From Pseudoalteromonas ulvae UL12 (GTDB taxonomy: Bacteria; Pseudomonadota; Gammaproteobacteria; Enterobacterales; Alteromonadaceae), in NCBI RefSeq assembly GCF_014925405.1, contig NZ_AQHJ01000030.1:238092-302091 (forward strand): 64,000 nucleotides of DNA, in the 5' to 3' direction. Shown piece after piece: positions 51,977 to 60,479 of this stretch (the first letter of the stretch is position 1; every line of letters begins with the position of its first letter). A model generated the notes under the pieces. The model worked only from the letters and a program-made list of their open reading frames with translations, was not told the DNA's origin and ran no database searches. The translations under genes were made by a program, and so were the position numbers.

Positions 51977-54133
51977 TTATAGTGTACTGCGCACATGTTT
52001 TAAGTATTGCGCTAAACTTTGCTGCCATAATTCAATCGCATGCTCTAAGTTTATGCTCAATTTGTTGTCGAGCAGGCGTCGCTCAAGCTTTTTTAATTCC
52101 ATGCCATACAAATTGAAACCAAGTTGCAAAGCTGTACTCGCTTGGCGGTGGAGGATTTTAATGCATTGTTCAGGATCGGCTTCAATCAGTTCTTCACAAC
52201 GATTAAGTTTACTGCGAGCCGATAATACAAATTCATTATAGATGGCAGACAATTCGTTATCGTCAAAGGTGCTCTCGAGTGCTTGCGCTGCACTTGTGTC
52301 GTACAAAATAGCATTAAGATTGAGAGTGTGAAGTGGCACCGGTGCTTTTTGAGAATCGGCTAATGCTTTTCGTAATTTAGCTTGTTTAATGGGTTTAGCG
52401 ACGACGTTCTTAATTCCGAGTTTTAGGTATTCTTCTATTTCATCAGCACTGACACTCGCAGTGAATGCCAAAATAGGAGTACGCTGGTTTTTATGCTCGA
52501 CTAATTTTAAGCGTTTAATGACTTCTTGACCGGTAAAATCAGGCAGATTCATATCCAGTAATATCACATCAAATTGATATCGCTGCATCAGCTCGATGGC
52601 GCTTTGTCCATCGTTGGCTAATTTGACCTTGTGTTCATCGGTGGCCATTAATTCGATGGCTATTTTCTGGTTAAGAGGTAAATCTTCCACGAGCAATATT
52701 GATAGCCCAGTCAAATAGTGACTAGAATGATGGCGTTGTTCAACCAGACTTAACTCGCCCAAACCTAAGGTTAAAGTAAAACTAAAAATACTGCCTTTGC
52801 CTAGTTCGCTTTTTATTTCGAGTTGGCTCCCAAGTTTAGCTAAAATACGACTAGTAATAGCTAAGCCAAGGCCTGTGCCACCTTTGCTTTTCCCGGTGCT
52901 GTTTTGAAAATAAGGCTCTGTAAGGTATTCAATTTCTTCTTCTTCGATACCAGGCCCACTGTCGTGAACTGAAAATTTTAGGGTGTGCTCTAAGGCTGTC
53001 GAGCGAATGAGTTCGACCTCGATGCTGACTTCTCCTTTGTCAGTAAACTTAATCGCATTATTGAGTAAATTATGTAGCACTTGCCTAAGACGTTGTTGGT
53101 CGCAGTAGTAGCATGATTTTTCAGGTAAATTAAAGTTGAATTTAAACTCAATTCGCTTTTGTTCTGCGACTGGGTTGGAAAGTAAACAAATGCTTTCTAG
53201 GTAAGGTTTTAGTTCAACGTCTTCTTCGTTAAGGGTGTCAGAGCTTTGGTCAACGGTGGCAAAGTTCAGTACGTTATCAACTAGCACATTTAAAGATTCG
53301 GCTGAGTTGATAATAGCCTCACAATAACGTTTATTTTGCGAGTCACGAGTTTGGTGCATGATTAATTGTGCACTGCCTAAAATTCCATTAAGCGGTGTTC
53401 GGATTTCATGGCTCATAGTTGATAAAAATAACCCTCGCAGTTCCGCATCTTTTTGTGCTTTTTCAGTTAGTTTTTTTAAGTGTTCTGAGCGGCGCTCATT
53501 ACACAGTACAGCGATGCCTGTGGCATAAAACATTGGTGTGACAATCCCAATGAATAAAATTGCAATGCTGAACCAATTGTTTTTTATGATGGCTGACGAC
53601 TCTAAATCGCGTAACCAAAGGCTACGGATTGTAAATACAGTAATCAATAAACTGAAATGAAGTAAATAAATAATGCTGGCATTGGGGTAGCGTTTTAATG
53701 CAACTTGAATGAACAGATAGCTCAAAAATAAGCCTTCAAAAACTCGCTGTAAATCATAAATTAAAATTCTAAGCGGTAGGCTTTCGCTGAAAAATAAACT
53801 CCAGCTAATCAATAAAGAGAGTAATACAGTCAAATATAAAAAAATACGCAAACTGAATTGGTTGAATTCAAAAAAGCGATATAAAGCGAGAGCCTGAACA
53901 ACGGATGCAGCAAAAAGCAAATTATAGCCAATTGCTAATCCGATTTGATTAAAATGACCATGTTGGCTATGCGTAAAAAAACCGGTTAAAGCTGCTAGTA
54001 CTAAAATAGGATAAAAAACGTAGAGTAATGTCCCTGGAATATTTTTGTTTGCTCGCCACGTTAAAAAGTTAAGTAAGCACATAACGGATGTGATACAAAA
54101 ACTTGTGTAAAAAAGTGTTTTGAGATCAAACAT
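51977..54133 (-). CDS. Hybrid sensor histidine kinase with receiver and probable HPt domain
   Basis: 718 residues. The N-terminal about 215 residues carry seven predicted membrane helices (7TM-type sensor). HisKA has His242 in MSHEIRTPLNG; the ATPase domain has NLLNNAIKF, DSGPGIEEEE and GGTGLGLAIT. A receiver domain (about 477-590) has Asp527 in LLDMNLPDF and Lys in AKPIK. The last about 100 residues are helical with HRQASTALQLG (His662), a plausible histidine phosphotransfer domain, although the motif deviates from the usual H-x-[LIV]-K-G. The divergent gene at 54296 encodes a solute-binding protein, possibly its ligand sensor. A broken gene follows it. Confidence 0.92.
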   Translation of the reverse strand: MFDLKTLFYTSFCITSVMCLLNFLTWRANKNIPGTLLYVFYPILVLAALTGFFTHSQHGHFNQIGLAIGYNLLFAASVVQALALYRFFEFNQFSLRIFLYLTVLLSLLISWSLFFSESLPLRILIYDLQRVFEGLFLSYLFIQVALKRYPNASIIYLLHFSLLITVFTIRSLWLRDLESSAIIKNNWFSIAILFIGIVTPMFYATGIAVLCNERRSEHLKKLTEKAQKDAELRGLFLSTMSHEIRTPLNGILGSAQLIMHQTRDSQNKRYCEAIINSAESLNVLVDNVLNFATVDQSSDTLNEEDVELKPYLESICLLSNPVAEQKRIEFKFNFNLPEKSCYYCDQQRLRQVLHNLLNNAIKFTDKGEVSIEVELIRSTALEHTLKFSVHDSGPGIEEEEIEYLTEPYFQNSTGKSKGGTGLGLAITSRILAKLGSQLEIKSELGKGSIFSFTLTLGLGELSLVEQRHHSSHYLTGLSILLVEDLPLNQKIAIELMATDEHKVKLANDGQSAIELMQRYQFDVILLDMNLPDFTGQEVIKRLKLVEHKNQRTPILAFTASVSADEIEEYLKLGIKNVVAKPIKQAKLRKALADSQKAPVPLHTLNLNAILYDTSAAQALESTFDDNELSAIYNEFVLSARSKLNRCEELIEADPEQCIKILHRQASTALQLGFNLYGMELKKLERRLLDNKLSINLEHAIELWQQSLAQYLKHVRSTL

Positions 54134-54295
54134 GATGGGGCCTTAATAATCTATTGTCTTCATCATAACAAAGAAATTCATGAGACAAGAAGGTGTAAAT
54201 GGATTTCGCGCAAATTAGCCCGATATTAGCTACTATAAATGATTATAAGTCGGTTGATTGGCTTCATTGTTTTGTGGATACGCTAGGGAGGTAAC

Positions 54296-55030
54296 TTGCA
54301 ATTAAAATACTTGTTAATAAGTATGTTATTGCTTACGGTCAGTGCGAGTAACGTTGAATGTATTGAACGCCCATTGCCACGTTTGCAAGTCGTGACTGAA
54401 GAATGGCCTCCATATAATTATACTGATCAAAAAGGGCAGGTCGTTGGACGTGCTACCTCACAAGTAGTCAGGTTATTAAACGCAGCAAAAATTGATTTTG
54501 ACTTACTTAGTTACCCTTGGTCACGCTCGATGCAGCAGGCTAAAAATAATCCTAATACGATGATTTACTCAATTTTTCAAACGGCTGAACGCTTGAATGA
54601 TTTTGTTTGGTTATGCCCTTTGATTGAGAGCCCTAAAATGCATTTGTTCCGTTTGCAAGCAAGGCAAGATTTACAGCTAGCATCAATTGAGCAATTGGCT
54701 GGGCAAAGTGTCGCTGTTATAAAGGATGATTTTGCTGATCAGTTGTTTAAACAGCGTGGCAGCTCGCTCGACGTACACATTGATAATTTAAGTTCAAGTC
54801 ATGTTAATTTTAAAAAATTAATGGCTGGGCGAATCGATTTCATGGTTTCATCAGAATTTACTATGTTGGAACATTTAAAAAGAAATGATTTAGATGAGCA
54901 CCTTGTCGTTGCGCAAATTCCAATCATAACAGCAGTAAAAGAGCCTCTTTGTATGGCTTTTAATAAACAAACCGATCCTCTTATTATTGCGAAAATAGCC
55001 GAGGAAATGGATCGGCGTTCATTAAAATAG
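54296..55030 (+). CDS. Extracellular solute-binding protein (PBPb family)
   Basis: 244 residues. The start is a TTG at 54296 with AGGGAGG 5 bases upstream; no ATG is as well placed. The signal peptide LQLKYLLISMLLLTVSASNVEC is followed by LQVVTEEWPPYNYTDQKGQVVGRATSQVVRLL, the standard beginning of family-3 periplasmic binding proteins, and SLIESPKMHLFRL-like segments. Such stand-alone binding proteins often work with a sensor kinase or a cyclase instead of an ABC transporter. It is divergent from the hybrid kinase gene, so partnership is a reasonable inference. No permease is nearby. Confidence 0.88.
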   Translation: MQLKYLLISMLLLTVSASNVECIERPLPRLQVVTEEWPPYNYTDQKGQVVGRATSQVVRLLNAAKIDFDLLSYPWSRSMQQAKNNPNTMIYSIFQTAERLNDFVWLCPLIESPKMHLFRLQARQDLQLASIEQLAGQSVAVIKDDFADQLFKQRGSSLDVHIDNLSSSHVNFKKLMAGRIDFMVSSEFTMLEHLKRNDLDEHLVVAQIPIITAVKEPLCMAFNKQTDPLIIAKIAEEMDRRSLK

Positions 55031-55122
55031 TGACAAAGAAAAAGGCACCTTTTCAGGTGCCTCCTAAAGTATTGGGAATGTCATAATAAAAGTAGCACTC
55101 CTGCACAAAAAATCAATAACAT

Positions 55123-55449
55123 TTATTTAACATTTTCGATGGCGCTATAAAGCGTGTACTCTTTTTGATAGCGCTGTAAGTTGCTCGCGATACGTTCTGC
55201 GGAATGCTTAGTGGCAAACTCATGCAATGTGAGGTCATTACAGCGGATGTTTTTGGTCACTTTATGCAACGATAAGCGATTTTCTTTTAGTGTTTTATAT
55301 AGACGCAGTGGTTTATTGCTAGCAACAGCCATACACACTTCGGTTGAAATGCTGGCATCTGCTGCTTTTAATGTGTGGTTAGCATGAGCCTGTGTGTTGA
55401 AAGTAAACATTAATGCCGCTGCTGATAATGTGATAGTAAATAGTTTCAT
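55123..55449 (-). CDS. DUF3718 exported protein
   Basis: 108 residues from the ATG at 55449, with AGGA about 8 bases upstream. A signal peptide (cleavage near AHANH) is followed by the DUF3718 pattern VCMAVASNKPLRLYKTLKENRLSLHKVTKNIRCNDLTLHEFATK. Two cysteines (CMAVA and IRCND) may form a disulfide. The family is small, periplasmic and of unknown function, common in Pseudoalteromonas, Vibrio and Shewanella. It is preceded by a 600-base region without any clear gene. Confidence 0.87.
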   Translation of the reverse strand: MKLFTITLSAAALMFTFNTQAHANHTLKAADASISTEVCMAVASNKPLRLYKTLKENRLSLHKVTKNIRCNDLTLHEFATKHSAERIASNLQRYQKEYTLYSAIENVK

Positions 55450-55473
55450 AGTAAAATCCTTCTTAGTGCGCAA

Positions 55474-56084
55474 GTAAAGTAAGTGGTTTGAACTTAACTA
55501 GAGAGTAAGGCAAGAACTTTAAATTTGTGTATCAAAACAAAGCGAGGACGTAACAAGGTATGTGCAAAGCGAATTTGAACTGATAATAAATTGTAAGCGA
55601 GCTAGTGTAGTTAAACGGTCCTAATATGTCGTTTGACATACTTTGGTTACTGTCTGCATATTATGCTTGCCGTTTAAACCCATTCCATGTGGTGAAGTAA
55701 GTGTGTTCACTAATCGAACGATGAAAATGTTAATATGTTGTTTTTCAGCCTAGCAGCGTGATTAATATTTTTTGTTACATTAGAGTTGGTTAAGAGAGTG
55801 ATTTATTTTTATTAACACAGGTTTTGCGTTGGGGGCTTGTGCATCCTTGTGGTTAAATTTTATTCGAAATAAAAGCGCTTTTAGCCGAACCTTTAGGATT
55901 GCGTTCGTTGAGGCTTTTTTACTGTGTTATCACCTTTACGTGTAGGCTTCTACACCGTAAAAAACGCTGCTGAATAAATCTTCAATAACACGCTGAAAAA
56001 ACAATCAAAAAAGATCAACAACCCCTAGTCAAATAGGGTGATTTCATCGTATGGTGAGGGTCTTGTAATCGTTTGGGTACAAAT
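55474..56084. other. Gene-poor intergenic region with hairpins
   Basis: No convincing coding frame on either strand. It contains a hairpin at 55935-55961 (TTTACGTGTAG with CTACACCGTAAA, one bulged base). An AT-rich segment near 55840-55920 runs into AGCCGAAC...GGCTTTTTT (about 55882-55920), which resembles a weak terminator after an unannotated transcript. A small RNA is possible. Otherwise, nothing is recognised. Confidence 0.45.
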
Positions 56085-56528
56085 ATGATAATTCATCGTG
56101 CTTATTTAAATGACGTAGAAAAGGTGGCTGATTTATTTGATCAGTACAGGCAATTTTATCAGCAACCATCAGATCTGAGTGTCGCCAAGGCTTTTTTAAC
56201 CGAGCGGATTGCTGCACATGAGTCGGTAATTTTTTTAGCAAAATCCGACGAAGATGAGGCACTTGGTTTTGTGCAGCTTTATCCATGTTTTTCCTCTATT
56301 TCGGCCAAGCGTAGTTGGATTTTAAATGATTTGTTTGTGATTGATTCGATGCGCGGCAAGGGGATAGGTAAGGCACTACTGAATGAGGCTAAACAGTTAG
56401 CTCAGCAAAGTGCAGCACAAGAACTTACTTTGCAAACGCACGTTTCAAATTTAGAGGCACAAAAATTATATGAATCGCTTGGATATGTAAAAGAAACCCA
56501 GTTTTACAGTTATTACCTACCGATATAA
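56085..56528 (+). CDS. GNAT family N-acetyltransferase
   Basis: 147 residues from the ATG at 56085 (MIIHRAYLNDVEKVADLFDQY). The CoA-binding motif A is clear: LNDLFVIDSMRGKGIGKALLNEAKQLA; motif B follows at NLEAQKLYESLGYVKETQFYSYYLPI. Substrate unknown; it may modify a small molecule, peptide or protein N-terminus. An upstream in-frame TTG at 56073 is possible but less likely. It ends 5 bases before a terminator shared with the regulator gene on the other strand. Confidence 0.9.
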   Translation: MIIHRAYLNDVEKVADLFDQYRQFYQQPSDLSVAKAFLTERIAAHESVIFLAKSDEDEALGFVQLYPCFSSISAKRSWILNDLFVIDSMRGKGIGKALLNEAKQLAQQSAAQELTLQTHVSNLEAQKLYESLGYVKETQFYSYYLPI

Positions 56529-56532
56529 AGGT

Positions 56533-56558
56533 AAAAGGCGCTCAATGAGCGCCTTTTT
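56533..56558. terminator. Bidirectional terminator between the GNAT and CsgD-like genes
   Basis: AAAAGGCGCT pairs with AGCGCCTTTT around a CAATG loop, with T-runs on both strands; the minus-strand stop codon at 56557 overlaps its edge. Confidence 0.9.
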
Positions 56559-57213
56559 AACGTAATTCTGTAGGGATATTTTGCTGGGCCCACGATAATA
56601 ATTCAATTCTGTTACGGCATTTTGTTTTTCTAAAAGCACTATAAAGATGAGTTTTAACCGTGTGAGGACTAATACTTAGTTCATCAGCAATTTCTTTGTT
56701 TTTACACCCTTTACTCATTAAGACAATGATTGCTTTTTCACGCTTTGTGAGGTTTACCGGCTCGGCGAGTGTGTCTGTAAGCTGAAGAATATTGTCTTTA
56801 TTAAAGTGTAATAATCGGCTTAATACGTTACACATGATATTTCGGCGATACCAAAGTTGGTTATCCAACAATAAGCGGATCCCTTTCATTACAACATCGG
56901 CATTATCGGTCGCGTAGAAAACTCCACGAATACCACTGAGTAACGCACGATTTGCGAGTTCTGTGTTTTCATTAATATTAAATAAAATAATGTCGCAATC
57001 AACACTTAGTACACGCAAATGGTTTTGTAATTGTTCCCATGCATTTTCAGCGCTGGCTTCAATAAAAAGAAACTTAGTATTGGCTGATATTGAACTAGGA
57101 TCTTCTCCATGAGCAACTTCAATGCCTTGAGTTTTTAATAAAGGCGTTAAAACATCTAAACCGAGATTGTTGATTGGATTGGGTTCTAACAGGATAAACG
57201 CAGAACTTTTCAT
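56557..57213 (-). CDS. CsgD/VpsT-like LuxR-family response regulator
   Basis: 218 residues. The N-terminal receiver-like domain lacks the normal phosphoacceptor surroundings, and the C-terminal LuxR helix-turn-helix is intact (LTKREKAIIVLMSKGCKNKEIADELSISPHTVKTHLYSAFRKTK). GIRGVFYATDNADVVMKGIRLLLDNQLWYRR matches the CsgD/VpsT group, in which VpsT binds c-di-GMP through a W[FLM][TS]R motif. Here the equivalent is W121-Y-R-R124, a variant, so c-di-GMP binding is uncertain. Members control biofilm matrix genes. HinT and a YccT-family gene lie nearby. Confidence 0.9.
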   Translation of the reverse strand: MKSSAFILLEPNPINNLGLDVLTPLLKTQGIEVAHGEDPSSISANTKFLFIEASAENAWEQLQNHLRVLSVDCDIILFNINENTELANRALLSGIRGVFYATDNADVVMKGIRLLLDNQLWYRRNIMCNVLSRLLHFNKDNILQLTDTLAEPVNLTKREKAIIVLMSKGCKNKEIADELSISPHTVKTHLYSAFRKTKCRNRIELLSWAQQNIPTELR

Positions 57214-57363
57214 ATAGATTGTATCCTAGCCAAAGTTAAACATGGCATTACTAATATTTAATTGATGCATTAAGTACCACAATCCTAACACAGGAATTGA
57301 TTACTTTGTATTGCTTTTTTTAATTCAGCTAGTACTTTTATACTTACCTATCTTCCTAGGTAT

Positions 57364-57726
57364 TTATTTCATTCTATCGCTAAAAGGGGGCCAGCCTAAA
57401 GCTTTACCTGCAAGCATATGTAAATGAATGTGATAGACCGTTTGTCCGCCGTCTTCATTACAATTCATCACCACACGATAACCACTTTGAGCAAAACCAT
57501 GCTCTTTAGCTAGGTGCGCTGCGACGCTATAAAGTTTACCAATTAGTGCGTGATCGTGTGGCGTGATGTCATTAATTGTGGCAATTGCTTTTTTGGGAAT
57601 AATTAACACATGGAATGGGGCTTGTGGATTGATATCGTTAAATGCCAATGTATCTTCATCTTCGTAAATAATCGTGGCCGGAATTTCTTTGTTGATAATT
57701 TTAGTAAAAATTGTCTCGGTACTCAT
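57364..57726 (-). CDS. hinT: HIT family nucleotide phosphoramidase (HinT)
   Basis: 120 residues with the histidine triad HIHLH (in TVYHIHLHMLAGK), the HINT-type opening TIFTKIINKEIPATIIYEDEDTLAFNDINPQAPFHVLIIPKK, and the C-terminal GWPPF. HinT hydrolyses adenosine phosphoramidates and can cleave lysyl-AMP. It is upstream of the CsgD-like regulator gene on the same strand, with about 150 bases between. Length and motifs match E. coli HinT. Confidence 0.96.
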   Translation of the reverse strand: MSTETIFTKIINKEIPATIIYEDEDTLAFNDINPQAPFHVLIIPKKAIATINDITPHDHALIGKLYSVAAHLAKEHGFAQSGYRVVMNCNEDGGQTVYHIHLHMLAGKALGWPPFSDRMK

Positions 57727-57895
57727 GTGGGTGCTCCGTAGTTTAGTTTAAAAAATCATAAGTGATCCTAGGGTTAGGAAAAAGCATTATTGTTTGTCGT
57801 TCTCGTTATTTAGTCTAATTACGGCTAACTTTAAGCTGTGATTTATGTTTACATCGGCTAAATTATCTTAAAAAGCGAATAATAAAGGTGAAGGA

Positions 57896-58492
57896 ATGAA
57901 ATTGTTTAGTTGCTTGTTCTTTGGAATGTTTTCAACATCAATTGCTGCTGCAACATTTAGCGTGCCGGAGGAGTTTCAATTACTGAGATTAAATGAAGAG
58001 CCAATTGAGAAATCTTGGTTTAGCAATACCAGTAAACTAGACCTTCCTGTTGGGGAGCATATCGTCAAATTGAAATATTTAGATGTATTTGAAGAAGAAT
58101 ATGATCAGCATGAAGTGATTGAGTCAGATCCGTTTTGGCTTTTACTAACGATAGAGCAAGAAAATCAAACATTGCAGATAGAATTTACGCGCCCGCAAAC
58201 GATTGCAAAAGCAAAAGTCTTTGCACAAAAAAGCCAAAAACAGCTTTTTTTAGCTGGTGAGCCATTAATGATTTACACCGAATTACCCCAACAAAATGCG
58301 CACATTCCTCAATATAAAGAGAGTGCTGAATCGGCAATACATGCAGATGAATCGATAAGCCAGCCGATAGTGGTTAACGGTGAGACTGATTTACAACCCA
58401 GTGCATTGCAAATGCTTGAATTTTGGTGGCAGCAAGCAACATTTGAAGAACAACAAGCATTTTTATCCAAAAGACACACAACTAAAAAATAA
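57896..58492 (+). CDS. DUF2057 (YccT-like) exported protein
   Basis: 198 residues with a signal peptide (cleavage near AAA-TF). The DUF2057/UPF0319 features are ATFSVPEEFQLLRLNEEPIEK, KLDLPVGEHIVKLKYLDVFEEE and ESDPFWLLLTIEQ. E. coli YccT belongs to this family and has been reported as an inhibitor of curli assembly. A CsgD-like regulator is encoded about 700 bases away on the other strand, which makes a biofilm link attractive, although this organism may have no curli. The C-terminal tail is more variable. Confidence 0.88.
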   Translation: MKLFSCLFFGMFSTSIAAATFSVPEEFQLLRLNEEPIEKSWFSNTSKLDLPVGEHIVKLKYLDVFEEEYDQHEVIESDPFWLLLTIEQENQTLQIEFTRPQTIAKAKVFAQKSQKQLFLAGEPLMIYTELPQQNAHIPQYKESAESAIHADESISQPIVVNGETDLQPSALQMLEFWWQQATFEEQQAFLSKRHTTKK

Positions 58493-58523
58493 CAGTAAAG
58501 GCAGAGCGACTGCCTTTACTGTT
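58491..58523. terminator. Terminator hairpin between the YccT-like and M1 genes
   Basis: AACAGTAAAGGCAG pairs perfectly (14 bp) with CTGCCTTTACTGTT around AGCGA. The stop codon of the plus-strand gene overlaps its start. There is no long T-run, but the position between convergent genes fits termination. Confidence 0.75.
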
Positions 58524-58546
58524 ATGCTTGAATGGTAAATTACCGT

Positions 58547-60379
58547 TTATTCAAACAGCGCATCGATGGTACCTTGCGCTAATGGGTGATAGGTATTGCG
58601 TGCTTTACGATATACATTCTCAGCCCATTGCTTTTTGTCATTTTTAATCAGAGTTTTGTAAAGCGGCACAATGAGTTTGCGTCGGCCAATATCTGACAAG
58701 TGTTTATCAAGGGCTGGGTAGATTTCATCGTAACCGTTACCCACAGCAAGCATAAACCACGCAAATGCTCTTTCTGCGTTAGTTGATTGTGTTAAGTTGT
58801 AAGTGTTATCCAGCTCAACCATTTTTTCAATAGCTAAATCGCGAGGAAGGTTATTGATGAAGTAAAGCCATTCATGCACCGTCCAATTATTGGTTGGCAG
58901 AGCTGATGCGGTGATGCCACCTTTTGTCCAAAGACTTATTTGTGTATCAACCTTATCAAATGCATCTGAAGTTGGCGTCGGTGCATCGGCAGGTAAACCG
59001 GGTTGGTATATCCATTCTTTTGCTTTATCAAGTGACACAATACCTGGGTGCTTACTGAGTAAGTGTTTATCTAAGTATCCTACAAACTCAGCAGTGGCAA
59101 GTGATTTAAAGGCATAAGTGTTGAAGTACTCTTTAACAAACACATCAAAAATCTCACGGCCAAATTGTTGCTCAAGGTAAATTAAAAACAACTGCCCTTT
59201 AGTATATGGAATTGAGCTAAAAGCATCATCTGGATCGCGACCGTTTAATTTCAGGTTTAAGCGAGTATCTGGAGCATCGATAGTCTCTAACTGAGCACGA
59301 AGGCCTGCGGCATCGAGGGCTTGTTCCATTACTGCGCGATCGCGACCAAATACTTCTTCCATAATGCGGTTTTCAACGTAAGACGTGAATCCTTCGTTTA
59401 GCCATAAATCTTCCCATGTCGCGTTGGTCACTAAATTACCGGACCACGAATGTGCTAATTCATGTGCAATCAAATTAACGAGGCTTTTGTCACCTGCGAC
59501 CACCGTGGGCGTAATAAACGACAGACGTGGGTTTTCCATGCCACCAAATGGAAAGCTAGGTGGCAGCATCAGTAAATCATAACGACCCCAAGCGTATTCA
59601 CCATACATCTTGTTGGTTTTATCGATCATGGCTTGTGTATCATCAAATTCAGCAACGGCGGCATCAAGAATAGTCGGCTCAGCATAAATAGCTGTTTGAT
59701 GAGACATTTCTTTGTATTCAAGGTTTCCTGCACCAAAAGCAATCAAATAAGGAGGAATGGCTTGTGGCATATCGAAATGGAAATCACCGTCTTTGTAGAG
59801 CGCATCTTTATTATCGGCACTCATCACGGCACGGACATCTTTAGGGGTCTGAATACGTGCATTGTAAGTCACGCGCATGGCGGGAGTATCTTGGATTGGC
59901 ATCCAGCTTCTGGCATGAATGGCTTGTGACTGGCTATATACAAATGGCTGTGTTTTTGTTGCTGTCTGCTCAGGAGTTAACCATTGAAGTCCTGACGCCT
60001 GTGGTAATGAATTATAGTAAATACGTACTAACTTAGCTTGTTGTGCTAATTTGATACTCAGCTTGGCACCTTTTACATCATCGCGAGTCGCTAAATTAAA
60101 ACGAGCTGAATGCCATTTATCATCCAGCCCTTTATACATCACTTTATCAATTTCTAAATCTCGGGTGTCTAGAATCAACTCTGAAGCATTCGCGTTTTTC
60201 CAGTTAAGGGTGTGCTCAATAAAACCTTCAAGTTCTTTCGCTTCAAAATTAATCGCGACATCAAGGTAAACATGAGTGGAGATCACGTCATCTAAATTTG
60301 CGTAGCTGTGTTGATCTTCCGCTAAAGCTGCGGCTGAGTGGCCAAGCAAAAGAGCGGCCATAATAGAGTTTAATTTCAT
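58547..60379 (-). CDS. M1-family metallopeptidase (leukotriene A4 hydrolase/aminopeptidase-like)
   Basis: 610 residues with a signal peptide (cleavage near ALAED). The exopeptidase motif GGMEN is at 279-283, the zinc motif HELAH at 306-310 and the third ligand Glu329 in LWLNEGF. A C-terminal helical domain of LTA4H type (about 460-605) follows. The enzyme removes N-terminal amino acids from peptides, probably in the periplasm or on the surface. It is divergent from murB. Fits the rich peptidase content of the window. Confidence 0.95.
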   Translation of the reverse strand: MKLNSIMAALLLGHSAAALAEDQHSYANLDDVISTHVYLDVAINFEAKELEGFIEHTLNWKNANASELILDTRDLEIDKVMYKGLDDKWHSARFNLATRDDVKGAKLSIKLAQQAKLVRIYYNSLPQASGLQWLTPEQTATKTQPFVYSQSQAIHARSWMPIQDTPAMRVTYNARIQTPKDVRAVMSADNKDALYKDGDFHFDMPQAIPPYLIAFGAGNLEYKEMSHQTAIYAEPTILDAAVAEFDDTQAMIDKTNKMYGEYAWGRYDLLMLPPSFPFGGMENPRLSFITPTVVAGDKSLVNLIAHELAHSWSGNLVTNATWEDLWLNEGFTSYVENRIMEEVFGRDRAVMEQALDAAGLRAQLETIDAPDTRLNLKLNGRDPDDAFSSIPYTKGQLFLIYLEQQFGREIFDVFVKEYFNTYAFKSLATAEFVGYLDKHLLSKHPGIVSLDKAKEWIYQPGLPADAPTPTSDAFDKVDTQISLWTKGGITASALPTNNWTVHEWLYFINNLPRDLAIEKMVELDNTYNLTQSTNAERAFAWFMLAVGNGYDEIYPALDKHLSDIGRRKLIVPLYKTLIKNDKKQWAENVYRKARNTYHPLAQGTIDALFE

Positions 60380-60479
60380 AAGTTCCTTGAACGAGTTAAT
60401 TTGAACAATGGCCTACTATATACCACAGCTTAAGCTTTGCGGTAAGATATTGGGCATTAATGCTATCGAGGTTTACCCA

